Notes: generated from the letters alone by a model not told the origin. Positions 12,377 to 23,556 are shown, counted from the stretch's first letter. The stretch: DNA of 64,000 bases from Lithospermum erythrorhizon (GCA_019722365.1 JADFUC010000881.1:1-64000), one strand, 5' to 3'. Numbers and translations are program-made.

Positions 12377-15311
12377 TGTAATAACCGTTCTGAAAAAAAA
12401 AAAATTAAAATTTTTCGGTCGGTGGGACCGGGGAATAGTATAATTTTTTTCGTGATGATATTATTTCGTAAAAATTTTGAGCCGAATTTCATTTATAATT
12501 TAGTAGTGTTCTTATTGGAAAAATTTATCTTTTGAATTGGGTTACGTGGAATTTAAGAAATGCGATGCTTGAAATTAACGAAACCGAGCGGGACTGATTT
12601 TTATAAATATCTTTGCCAACATCCTCGCGTCATAAAACAAATGCATCATCTTCATCTTGTTAAAATTTTGGCGAAATATTCACCCGCTCCCCCATAAAAA
12701 TTTAGATTTCCATTTCTACCGATTGTCGGCTCAAACTCAAGATGGGGTTGTAGAATATTGTTCTCACATCATTCTCTTGAGTTAGGTAAGAAATTTGAGT
12801 CTTTCAAGATGTTTCTTGGGTTTGACATAGTTGACTTTTAGTTATTTTCGCATTGAATTTTATGATACTTAATTTGGTTATAGGTTACGTAGCGTATTTG
12901 AGTGATGGTCGTGATTTAGAGATCGTTTGAGGACGTTATGGCTGGGTTGACTTTTTAGGTTTTCGTTGACTTTTATATGGATATTTTTATAAGACTTTAA
13001 ATGTGTAGGAGGTTATATTGGGACCTTATTATAGTTGTTATGATGTTAAATTGGTGATTTAAAATTGATTAAAGGGTGTTATGTTGAAAAAGTGTAAATT
13101 CCAAGTTGAGTTATAATTGATATTTCGGAGTATAGATTGTTAATTATGGACTTGATGATTAATTAGAATGACTTATAAGTTGATTGTAATGAGAAAGTGA
13201 TAAGATGGAATTTAGCGGGAAATCGTTTGGGGTGTGTCCGGTGGGATTATAATTCGATAGTTTATCCGTCATGTTAGGCTGTTTAGAGATAGTTCCCCTA
13301 GAGTTGGTTATGTATCTTCTAGAGCCGCCCGGTATAGTAGTAGGTGTGATTATACTTTCGGGTGTTGTTTAGGCGTTGATCGTGGAAAAGGGCGGAGTTA
13401 CCTTGATTGTTTTTAGCGAAGGTTTTTGCGGTAGCTAGCGGAGGTGATCTTTATCTCGCGGAGTGTTACTTGCGTGCCTTACTTTAAATTGTGTGAACAT
13501 GTTATTGTGATATGATTATGTGAGAATGATATACGTATTTATTATGATATGATTATGTGAGAATGATATACATGTTATGATATGATTATGTGAAATTATT
13601 GATATACATGTCATTGTGTTATGATTACGTGAGAGAATGATATACATGTAATTGTTATATGATTATGTGATTATATTACGTAGGCGTTGAAGATTGCTTG
13701 AGGTAAATGTAAGCGAACTCCCGACTTTTATTTTTTTGATTTATGTGGCCTTGTAAACTTTATGATTTATTGGCCTTGTTGGCGATTGTGATTTGACTTA
13801 CGATTGTAGAGATGTTTTAGTTATTGTGCTTGGCTGTTGTTTGGGAGTAAGTAGGCTGGTTATTGAGAGAGGTGATGGTTAGACTTATCTATGACTTGAG
13901 GTGACAGTATCGAGGGGTGACCTATGGTTGGGATTCTTAGGGATTAGGTATTTCTCCTTCCTTGCCGAGGATATGTGGCGCTATTATTTTATACTTGATT
14001 ATAAGGCGGTATGACTCTGATAAACTTTCAGCTGTGTGCATTGTCGGTGTGGCCACATACTCTACGGTATAAGCGTGCGAGTTTAACATATACTTCGGTA
14101 TAAGAAGCGGTATGAGTCTTTTGTCGCTTTCTTGTGCATTGTCGGTGTGGCTATACTACGGTATAGCGTGCGGTTGGCCTCTTTGAGTATAAGAGCGGTA
14201 TGAGTCTTTTGTTGATCCTTTCAACATTGTGCGTTGTCGATGTGGCCACATACTCTTGATTATGGCGTGCGGTGTGCCTTATACTTATGTATAAGTGCGA
14301 TTGTGTATACTTAGTGTATAAGTGCGGTGTGCCTTATACTTAGTGTATAAGAGCGGTGTGCCTTGTACTTGAATGTATGAGTGCGTGTGCCTTATACTTT
14401 TTGTGTATAAGTGCGATTGTGCCTTATCTTTGTGTATAAGTGCGGTTTGTGACCCCTTATCTTGCGGTATAAGTCTTGAGGGTGATTATTGATTAGTCCG
14501 TTAAATGCGGGTAGGCGGATTGAGGTATATGCGCATTAGAGGATGATATCTTGGTGGGGATATGAGAGATAGGAGGTTTGATGACTAGAGTTTTAGTAGA
14601 TTTGGTGAGTCCGTTGATTTCTTTACGAGAATTGTGTGCTTCTTGAACCTTCTATTATATCTTCATGCTCAGTATATGCGAGATTTCTGCGGAGTATGTT
14701 GTATGACCTTTTTAGGTAGTCTAGATATATGTATTTTATTCATATTTGACTATTATATTATTGATTGACTCTTTCAGGTATGGTAAGTTCACCCATGTTA
14801 AAGTTTCACTGGCCTGAAGCTTACACCCTTTTCGCATTGGGCATTTCATTTGTGCGGGTTGTGAGCGGCCCGGTTGAGCGAAATTTGTTTGAGGATTTTG
14901 TTCAGAATTGGCTAGATAAGCATCGAATTTAATGAGAGGATCCTCCACAGTCGATTTTGATGTGTTGTCAAGCATTTTTGATTGTTGTATTTTTCCTTTT
15001 GAAACTTTAGCACAGTCAAATTTGTTGTCATTTTTATGACCCGAGGATGCAAATCGTATGTCATTTGTAACTTTACCCATTTTTATTTTGGGATATATTT
15101 GTGTATATATATATGGGTTTGTCGTTTCGATGCTCGGTGATGGATTATAAATTTTAAAAACTGTTTTAGGATTTGAAACTTAATTGTGATCACATTTTTT
15201 GGATGAAGCAGATTGTATTTTTAAGCTGAGTCGTCCGTGGTTTGGTGAACTCTGTTGGTTTAGGATTTTAATATTTCTAAGCTCGAGGCGGCGACACAGG
15301 GCGGAGTCTGA
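12377..15311 (+). repeat. 3' LTR of the Tekay-like element
   Basis: Starts TGTAATAACCGTTCTG plus an A-run, and is collinear with 5924-8907 including all three internal arrays. The right end is uncertain by tens of bases because the last 60 bp have diverged from the 5' copy. Differences from the 5' LTR are mostly short insertions and deletions. Confidence 0.8.
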
Positions 15312-16302
15312 CCCTATCAAACTACACAAAGGCTAGGCCAACTTTCTTGGTATCTTGTCTTCCAACTATTTTTTATGTGACAATATCTTGATTAAAATAA
15401 TAGTCAGCCAGTATTCTCGACAGCTTTGATAGCCCGAGCCAGGGAACATTGCAGCTTTGACAACAAAATTATTTGGAGATATGATTTAATCAAATCTCTT
15501 TAAAATTCTAAATGTTGCTTAAAATCAACTATTTTCTATGCTTTTTCAAAGTTCAGAAACATCAATGAAGTGAATGATAGTACTTTAACACTTAAGTTAA
15601 AATGTTCACTCAAATGCATGCAAAATGACGTGAGCCGGAGCCAGAATGATATTTATTTGGTTACATACCATAAGCTTTTAGAACCATACTTTGATTCATA
15701 GAACCATGTTCATCATATTAAAGAAACAAAATATATGCATATCTACGAAATGTAAAATGCACAATATTCCGAGATAGAACAACAGTTTTCAATCGAGTTA
15801 CAAAAGAGATAAACTTTTGCTCATTTAAAGGCTTGTTTGGAAGCTAAGAGACAATCACATCATATTGGTCTTCCGCGCATCCATCACCTTTGATTGAATC
15901 AAAAATTAATTATCCTTCAATCCTTATCATGTGACTTTGTTCACTTGAACCAAAGTTCATACAGCGTATCAACATGATTGAATCAGTCTTAAATGTTTGT
16001 GGTATTTAAAGTTTTGTCTTTATTAACATACAACCGATTACAGCCGGTTGAAGGAGATGGCGTTGTAACACTTTGTATCAACAAGTCATTAAGTTCTCTT
16101 AGCATTTTTTATTTCACATTATAAAAGTCATGCATTTAGTTTGCCCAATGAATGGTGAATAAAATAAGGTAAACTTAATGTCCTTAACCATAATAGGAAA
16201 TATGCGACTTAAAATAAACGGTGTAGCTCGAAAACAATCCCATACGTATTTACAAATGAATTCTAAATATAATATCCGCACTTCAAATCTCACCAAAATG
16301 TA

Positions 16303-16516
16303 CAAGGTATCAAGGTCTACTATGCACACCGGATTCAAGCGAGCAGCACTACATACATTTTGAATCAAGTATAATAGTAGGTTGTAACCCGATTATGTAA
16401 AGTAATATGCAAGGTACCAAAGTCTATTATGCCCGATTCAAGCGGCAACCTTGCATACATTTGAATCCCGTACAATAGTAGGTTGCAACCAATTACGAAA
16501 CTACATAACTCTTGTG
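16303..16516. repeat. 107-bp tandem duplication
   Basis: Two adjacent copies begin CAAGGTATC (16303) and CAAGGTACC (16410). Both contain TCTA.TATGC, GATTCAAGCG, ATACATTT.GAATC and ATAATAGTAGGTTG in the same order. They differ by substitutions and short indels. Confidence 0.85.
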
Positions 16517-17619
16517 TCAACTGGCATTACCATATAGGATGCTACACGACTTTGTATGCCAGGCAAACCGGTTAAGCATACCCGATTAAGCGAATAGTTA
16601 CTTGGGTGATAGTCGAAAGCCCCTTGGCGTTGGTGGAAACTCGCTTTCAACATGATCCATTGTCATATCCAAAGTGCAAAAGCGCGCACACCGCCATCCT
16701 GGTGTCGAGGATAAAGCAACCCGATTTCACAACTTTAAAATTGGCTTGATACGTTAAATTTAATTGGTGAGATTAATGTTATTTAACTTTATTTAACCAT
16801 GCATATATAACATATTCAAGCAACATGCACAACATGAAAAATAAATAAATAACACACATTTAGGAGATATAGAATGACCCCTAGGACCTAATACGTCACT
16901 TAACAGAGTGAAATGCTAACATAAGTCCTATTAGCCTTTTAACAAGTCTTGAGTCTTGTGATGCCCGGCACCTTGAAACCTCAAGTTCTCAGTGCAGATC
17001 TTTTGTGAAATGTTATCTTCAATGCCCACCACCGGCGGTACATACTACTACTCTAACTTAGCAGACAACACGGGCTTGTGGGTAAATGAATACAAAAAGA
17101 AATCACATTTCAACGGTGTTTGATATTTCGGTGGGGCCGTAAATAAATAAATTAAACTTGGTCATATCTAAATACCTCCTTTCCATTAAAACAAATAAAT
17201 GCACTTAATGTCATATATATTAAATAAAATGAGATTAATGTGTTCATAATTATTAATTAATTATCCATTATTTTATAATTAATTATCAATTAATATAAAT
17301 TACAATTTAAATATATTCACACATGATTAATGATAATTATTACAATAATTATCAACCACTTAAATCATGGAATAATTACTTACAAGTAATTAACTCAAAA
17401 TTCAAAATTTAAAAGTCATCATGAATATATTTTCAAAAATTATCAATTAATGAAAATAATTATGAAAGGGAAATATAAATCAAATTTAATTTAAATCAAG
17501 ATATATATTCAATTATCTTAATGAAAAAATTTATGATTTAACATTTAAAACCGAAATTAATAATTACCAATAATTTTAAAACCAAAAATAATTACATAAA
17601 ATACATTTAGGATTTTCTA

Positions 17620-17800
17620 AAGCAGACGGCGAACTTCAGCAGCCAAAACCTCCGGCCTCGGCCACCCACTAATGACACGAGCCGGCCTGTACCGTGAAAT
17701 GCGGCCAATGGGCTACGTCGGTGGCGGAGCGTCAATTCGGTACGGGCGCGCCGGGGAGCCGTTCGCAGGATTCGGCGACGATTACTGGCCAATTAAATTC
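17620..17800. other. GC-rich island inside AT-rich LARD interior
   Basis: About 180 bp clearly richer in G+C and CpG than the flanks, including GGGCGCGCCGGGG. It is open in both strands (61 codons minus at 17607-17792, 104 codons plus at 17672-17986), but neither translation is recognisable. It could be a captured gene fragment or a leader segment of the element, which reads rightward to leftward here. Confidence 0.35.
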
Positions 17801-18349
17801 AGTTTTCGGTTTTTCGCATTAATTGCAACTTTTGGCAAAAACGATTTGGAGGCTCTAAAAAATTCGAAAAAGTGCGGAATTTTCTTGAACATCAACAATA
17901 TCATTATTGAACACGTCCAAGTGGTGGTTTATCAAAAATCTCTTACAGTTTTTCGATTAAATACGAAACAATCAGAAATTCAATGAATTGTTTGGAGTAC
18001 TTAAAAATTCAAAACTTCTGAAAAAAACTGGCATTAACCTCAAAGGGTGAGAACACGCAGTTTAATTTAAGTAATTTTCTGAAATTTCTAAACCTCATTG
18101 TAAAATCGAAAATGATTCTACCTCAATTAAAAATGCAATTAATCAATTTTTAATACTTTCATTCATGAAACAATTAAATAAACATCAAAATCAGCCCTTG
18201 AAATGATGATTCCAGCCATGTGAAACATATATAAAAATGGGTTGATTTTTTTCATAATATATATTCATCAATTGAATATATAAATCATGAAATAATCAAA
18301 TTAACTAACAACTATGTCAACACACAATCAAATTAGTAAAATATCAGCT

Positions 18350-18364
18350 TGGTAAATTCTGATA
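18350..18364 (-). other. Probable degenerate primer-binding site of the LARD-like element
   Basis: In minus sense the LTR end TTCTAACA is followed by ATATCAGAATTTACC. ATATCAGA resembles the TATCAGA core of the initiator-Met primer site TGGTATCAGAGC. The match is partial, so this mainly supports the orientation deduced from the polypurine tract at the other end. Confidence 0.45.
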
Positions 18365-18365
18365 T

Positions 18366-19070
18366 TGTTAGAATAATATGAATTTCGTATGTGATAAACC
18401 ACTTGTCTCTTTCCTTTAAATACTCGAGGTGGAGGCAAAGGGTTTTCATGAAATAGAAAAAACCACCACTCTCTTCCTTTAAATACCATTTGCCAATTTC
18501 CGCCCCGTTAGAAAAAGCAACTCGTGAAATGGGTTTAACTTCGTTAACTTAATTAGACGTTATGGCTTCGATCAAATAATGAGTTACTAGTGAGTTGTTC
18601 CATTTTAATTAACAAGTTAATTAAAATACTAACAGTCGGCTATCAAATAACTTATCAAAGTTATTCATCCCAATTAGCAATTAAACTTGCAAGTTTAACC
18701 AATTGATGTTCATCAATATATATTTATCAAATATATAAATATTGAGATATACATTTCTCGATATCTGAGTCTCGTTTAATTTCGTAGCGAAATATAATTC
18801 GAATATCAGCATGTGTGTGATCTTCTAGTCTCGAGATAATAGTAGTTGTATAATAATAATAATTGACCAATTACTATTATTATGATTAATAGTAAGATCT
18901 AGCAATCGCTTTCATAACCCCTTAAATTATCATGAGAACTGACTAGTAATATACAATTACTAGGTGAACACTAAGTTCGATAATCACATTTAACTTGACC
19001 CGGTAAATGGTGTCTAGCGGTGTCCCGTCGGGCATAATAAAAAGGAATCAGTGCAATTTGATTTCCCAAC
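18366..19070 (-). repeat. 5' LTR of the LARD-like element
   Basis: Begins (plus sense) TGTTAGAATAATATGAATTT, the inverse of an LTR end TTCTAACA. It then matches 1500-2162 nearly continuously. Compared with the other LTR it lacks about 270 bp after GATAAACCAC and instead has a short duplicate of the TCTCTTTCCTTTAAATAC segment. It is followed at once by the resumed Tork reading frame. Confidence 0.75.
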
Positions 19071-20224
19071 GGAGTTGATAGGATATGCGGATGAAGCAAT
19101 GGTGGTGATGTTGATAGTAAGAAAATCTACTAGTAGATATGTGTTCACGTTGGAATGCTGCGATTAGTTGGAATCTAAGTTGCAACCTATAGTAACATTG
19201 ATGCAGTTGTAAGGCGAGTATGTTCTTATGGTGGAAAGGCTGTGAAAGAGATGATATGGTTCTGCGGACTTTTTCGAAGGATTGAATGCGGTATACATGA
19301 TAGTAATACGTTGTCTTGTGATAGTCGAGTGCGATTTATCGTGAAAAAATCCCGTGTTTCATGCTAGAACCAAGCCACGTAAAACTAAAGGTACCATTTT
19401 ATATAATCGTATTGGAGAATGAGGTTTCTAAAGCTTGAGAAGATTTTAGGGATGAATCCAGTGAATATGTTCTGAAGGTGGTGAACAAGGGAGGCCGAAG
19501 TTGTGTTCAACCAGGTTGATCTTCGAAGCGAATAATGCGAAGGGAATTTCTTGTAGAATGGTGTTTGAAGGCGGTGATTTGAAAATGTCTTCAAGTGAGA
19601 TTGTTGAAAGTTGAGAAAATTTTCTTTTCTTGCGGTATGTCGTGACTTCCATCGTGAGTGTCGATCCCCATGTGATGACGAGGAGAGTCTTGGTGAATAA
19701 GTTTGAAGCTACTTGGGCTCTATTTGTTATCTAATTTGACCCAGTGAGTTAGAATCTTCCTATATATATAGAGTGCGATTAGTTGGAGATCTAAGTTGCA
19801 ACCTATGAAAGTAGCATTGTCTAGTTGTAAGGCGGGTATGTTCTTTGTAATTTGAAAATTTGTGAAAAGAGATGATATGGTTGCGGACTTTTTAGAAGAA
19901 GTTGAATCTTAGTATGGTAGTATCACGTTGTCTTGTGATGATAGTCAGTCTGCGATTTATCGTGAAAAAATCCGTGTTCGTACTAGAACCCAGTACATAA
20001 AACTAAGGTACCATTTTATATGGTCTGTATTGGAGAATGAAGTTCTAAAGCTTGAGAAGATTATAGGGAATCGGAATCCAGCGAATATGTTTACGAAGGT
20101 GGTGAACAAGGAGAAACTGAAGTTGTGTTCAACCCGGTTGATCTTCGAAGCGAATAATAGAAGGGAGGCTGGCGTAGAATGGTGTTTGAAGACGCTGATT
20201 TGAAAATGTCTTCAAGTGGGAGAT
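19071..20224 (+). pseudogene. Tork-like Copia RNase H C-terminus, tandemly duplicated
   Basis: Continuation of the element at 1-1160. It opens with ELIGYADEAM and RKSTSRYVFTL (about 19072-19150). RNase H then appears twice, at 19159-19603 and 19774-20224. In the second copy a 91-codon frame (19928-20203) is intact and reads SCDDSQSAIYREK, then YIKLRYHFIW and LEKIIGNRNPANMFTKVV, the usual Copia C-terminus ending before the polypurine tract. The first copy carries the same blocks with many stops and indels. The two halves belong to one element split by the LARD-like insertion. Confidence 0.8.
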
Positions 20225-20388
20225 TGTTGAAAGTTGAAGAAAAATTTCTTTTTCTTGCCACTGTCGTGAACTTAGTAAGTGAGTCGGTCGCGATGGCGAG
20301 TCTGTTGAACAAGTTTGAAGCTATTTGGGCTCTATTTGTTATCTGTTTGGCCGAGTTAGGTTAGAAGTCTTCACTATATATATAGAAC
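19159..20388 (+). repeat. 615-bp tandem duplication across RNase H and LTR start
   Basis: Copy 1 is 19159-19773 and copy 2 is 19774-20388. Both start TGCGATTAGTTGGA and end in TATATATATAG. Each copy contains the RNase H end, the polypurine tract (CAAGTG.GA) and the first about 165 bp of the LTR to its TATA box. The join at 19773/19774 fuses LTR sequence back into RNase H. Confidence 0.9.
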
Positions 20389-20699
20389 TTTTTTCTATAT
20401 GTTTTCTATCACAAAATAATCATTAAATAATTTTTGAAGATATTATTAAATCATCATCAATAATATTGTGAGGGTTTGTGATTGAGAATATCTTGTGCTA
20501 TAAATGTACTCAATTGAGTGTTTAGCTTGATAGTGCTCTTGATCTTAGAATTTGGTTTTCTAGTGGATTTCTATAAGCGACGGGGCGTCATTTCGCGTGA
20601 AGTCTGTATAAAATTCTGTATCTATTTAATTTTTCATGATTTCTTACGTCGTTATCGTTGTTCTTTACATTTGATAATTAAATTAGGCCTTAAATCACA
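20225..20699 (+). repeat. 3' LTR of the Tork-like element
   Basis: Follows the polypurine tract CAAGTGGGAGAT and begins TGTTGAAAGTTG, the standard start for this Copia type. A TATA box (TATATATATAG) is at 20375-20385. The right end is not defined by a second LTR, because the 5' LTR lies outside the window, and is placed near the CA at about 20697. It could be some tens of bases shorter. Confidence 0.65.
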
Positions 20700-21096
20700 A
20701 TAGATAGGACTGAAAAAGAGAACTATTTTTGAAGTTGATAACCATTGTTTACTTTTACTCTCTTTTTTATAGGTAATGCATTCAAATTGCACCATTAAAA
20801 TTTGAAGGAATGTTCAAAGATTTGATGGATCCGTAGCATTTCCGGCTTTTAAAAATAATAGATCAATCTCATATCCAACGATTTCTCTGGAACTAAAGGG
20901 CAATCTGGCATATTAAAGTATGTTAAAGAAATTTATCAAATAAGCAATGTATATTGCTAAAGAGTCGTAAGAAACTGAAGAACCAAAAAGCCATGCCAAC
21001 AAAGGTAACATTTTCGAAACAAAAACCAATGCCAACATAATTAGCATTGTCATGCAAAATAATAAAACTACGTTGATGGAGAACTATAGTTCTCCA
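20700..21096. other. No feature recognised
   Basis: About 400 bp of AT-rich sequence between the retroelement nest and the SGS3 pseudogene. It includes a small direct repeat (GCCATGCCAACA and CCAATGCCAACA near 20990 and 21030). No poly(A) run suggestive of a retrocopy tail is visible downstream of the pseudogene. Confidence 0.5.
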
Positions 21097-22630
21097 TTAG
21101 CATAGAAAGTTTACCATCAAATTCCTTCTCATAGCAATTTCTTCTTCCCAATAACCCCTTCTCAACTCGAGCCTTCTGGCTTCGAAAGATTTTATCAATG
21201 TCTCTTTTTCTACAATAAACTCTTCTATTCTTTCCTCTTGACAGTTGATAAGTTTCTGAACTTCATCGTCCTTTAAAGGCGATTGTTCCACATTATTTCT
21301 CTCTTCTTGTTGTTGCTTCTCGAAGTTCTCTTCCAACACGACTCTGCCTTCATGGATAATTTTCAGCTGATCATTGAAGAATTTCTCCTGATAATCCATT
21401 TCTTCCTTAATTTGCTCATTATGCATTTTGGTTTTCTGCCTTACAATTTTACTGTCTTCCAAAGTCTTCTTAAGGTGCTCACTTAGAATTCCAAAAATTT
21501 CTTCAAGTGCCTTGGAATGCAATTTCTCTTTAGCAGCTTTGTTCTTGAAAAACATGAGATCTTGGTTTTCTTCACTCATTTGCCTCATCTTCTTCACAAC
21601 CATTTCTTGATACAGCCTCATATCAAACTTCAACAGAGCCTTCCCTTGACAATGTTGATTCAAACTTTCCAAATCTTTCCTCTCTGCTATGAAGCCAAAA
21701 AGCTGGCGTTTCCCCCCTGGAAGAAAAGCAAAATGCACACGGTCCCATGCATCCTTCCCCTTTCCTGATTCCTTGAAATCTTTGCTCAGCCTATCCGCGT
21801 TGTTATAACCAACAACAGATGATTCAAAAATCAGAACACTCATCCCTCGGTGTCCCTGAGGGCCATAAGAATGTCGCCTTCAAGGGTTCATATGGGGAAA
21901 AATAGTCAAGAAGTTCTTGATTTCCCATCCCAATCCACTTCCCATTTTCTTCTTGTTGGTACCTTGTGTTCATTATCATCACCATTGATGGCCACACAAT
22001 TTCTTTATCTGACACACATGGATTCATCCATTTCCCAAAAATTTCACCTGGAGGGATTACTGAAGTTCCCCTGATTCACAATTCTTCATCCAAAATCTTG
22101 GCAAGTGCCCTGTGAAGCTTCACTCTTCTTGATCGAATTGTTATGCAATGCGTGATCACTGCATTAATCCCTCGATACCAATCTATTTCTCCTTGACCGC
22201 CTATACAGGCTGTACAATGTCACTGTCTACTCGGATCATTAATCTGCTCTACCGTTAAACCATCCAGGCCATTAAAGAACCTTTTGAAAAACTTGTTCAT
22301 TATAGTTTCATGATCAATCTCATAATCATCATCATCATCATCATCATTACAGTCAAGAATCTCATCGTCTTCATCAAACTCATCAGAATCTTCATCATGA
22401 TCAAATTTCTCAACATGGTTCTTCATAGAAGAATGCCCATTATTTATATTTGTATTCCTTTCGCCATCATAGCTGCCACCTGATCTTTTTTCTCCTCCCA
22501 TTCCCAATTTGTTGATGGTATTTTGATCACTCCATGCTTTAGGAGCAATGTTTTGAGAAAGCCATTGATTCCCACCATTTTTCTTCATGTTCTTGGTGGT
22601 TCCATTAGAATGATGATTTCTCTGAGGCAT
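21097..22630 (-). pseudogene. SGS3-like RNA-silencing factor, pseudogene
   Basis: Resembles SUPPRESSOR OF GENE SILENCING 3, the dsRNA-binding cofactor of RDR6 in tasiRNA and antiviral silencing. Domains in order: an acidic run (seven Asp, about 22330) followed by FFKRFFNGLDGLTVEQIND; the zinc-finger zf-XS region (HCTACIGGQGEIDWYRG, 22160-22219); VKLHRALAKILDEEL; the XS domain (KEIVWPSM, WIGMGNQELLDYF, then RHSYGPQGHRGMSVLIFE across a frame change); and a long coiled coil to the stop at 21097. Lesions seen: TGA at 22220-22222 where SGS3 proteins have Trp after RQ; TGA at 22076-22078 inside the conserved linker; and a frame change near 21877 (net -2 or +1) inside the XS domain. Readable length is about 510 codons against roughly 600 or more in the family, with a shortened N-terminus and altered C-terminus. 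No intron is needed to read it. Confidence 0.88.
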
Positions 22631-23305
22631 GTTTCTACTCCAGAAATTAGTGATTTCAGAATGAAGAAATCTGAAGTAGTTATTTGGACCTAGTAAAAAT
22701 AGGAGAGATTTAATAGGCTTAAAAACAAAGTGCAGTCAACAAAATATCGACTGAAAAAGATTCACCTTAAACCATCAGATCCTTACAATAAGCATGTAGA
22801 TCACAAGTGTACACTCCCTCTCAAAACCTCTAAATGACTTCATATGCCACGTTTTTTGATTTTTTCTATTGTGTGCTCTACTGCTCTTTAGATCACATAA
22901 TACGTTTTTCGATTTTTTCTATTGTGTGCTCTTAGATCACATTACTTAACACGATTTTTTTTAAAGGCGACATGATAATACTTGATAAATGCACATTTAA
23001 TATTCTTTCAAAATTGTAATCAGATTCCACGGTATCCGGAGTATTAAAGAAGATTTATTACTTGTTTTGAATTACCATAATAAATTCCGGTCCTTATAGT
23101 TTTCATTGTATTCAACGTTAATTTATTAATGACGAATAAATTAAGGATTTGATACCTTAAGTAGTATTAATGCATCAATTGGCTATTCTAATTAATGACG
23201 AAATTAAAGAGAAATTTGTGTTAACTTTGAATGCCTATGTCCTCATTCAACGTATCGTATCTTAGGATGACACACATTCAATATCATTAAATTATGATAA
23301 CACTG

Positions 23306-23556
23306 TCTAATATTCCTCCATTTAAATAATAAAAACTTTTTAGAGCACTTTATTATATTAAGAAAATCATTATAATATTGAGAATATATGAAATTATTCT
23401 TTTACATCTTAGTGAATCAATAGAAGATGTTTGAGTTGACCAAGTATAAAATTAACTTTTGAACATTAATTTTTTACATTGAAATTTTAGGACGAGATAC
23501 AATTTGAATAAACTAACAATTCTTCAAATCATTACATTATGAAATGGAAGGAGTAT
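23306..23556. mobile_element. MITE candidate
   Basis: The left end ATTCCTCCATTTAAATAATA and right end ATGAAATGGAAGGAGTATAAT form an imperfect terminal inverted repeat of the Stowaway-like CTCC.TCCATTT kind. They enclose about 250 bp of AT-rich non-coding DNA. Confidence 0.45.

Larger units (their letters stand above)
5924..15311 (+). mobile_element. Tekay/Del-like Ty3/gypsy element, internally deleted
   Basis: Bounded by two very long LTRs (about 2.98 and 2.93 kb), both starting TGTAATAACC and GTTCTGAAAAAAA. A primer-binding site for initiator Met tRNA (TGGTATCGAGCT) follows the left LTR. The interior is only about 3.5 kb and carries gag, protease, reverse transcriptase and RNase H remnants in the gypsy order, but no integrase or chromodomain. 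Long LTRs plus this RT wording point to the Tekay/Del chromovirus lineage. The element is frame-broken throughout. It lies inside the LARD-like element, so it is the younger of the two insertions. No clear 5-bp target duplication was found. Confidence 0.85.
15312..18365 (-). other. LARD interior, 5' half: no coding capacity recognised
   Basis: 3 kb between the Gypsy 3' LTR and the right LARD LTR. Two structures stand out: a 107-bp tandem duplication (16303-16516) and a short GC-rich island (17620-17800). The stretch 17190-17600 is very AT-rich. Open frames of 84 and 104 codons have no recognisable domain. Confidence 0.45.
1161..19070 (-). mobile_element. LARD-like non-coding LTR retrotransposon, host of a nested Gypsy element
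   Basis: Two copies of the same sequence, 1161-2162 and 18366-19070, bracket this block and split the Tork RNase H in two. On the minus strand the LTR runs from TTGAGAAATC to TTCTAACA. A polypurine tract AAGTGGGAGG directly precedes the left LTR (minus sense), and a weak initiator-Met-type primer site (ATATCAGA, minus sense) follows the right LTR. So the right LTR is the 5' LTR and the left one is the 3' LTR. With the nested Gypsy element removed, the interior is about 6.8 kb, and I find no gag or pol motif in it on either strand. That fits a large retrotransposon derivative (LARD). An alternative is an autonomous element decayed beyond recognition. Confidence 0.65.

Noticed and set aside
21283..21768. 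Plus-strand hydrophobic frames that look like membrane proteins
   Set aside because: Antisense of the SGS3 coiled-coil region; Glu/Lys codons read backwards give Phe and Leu.
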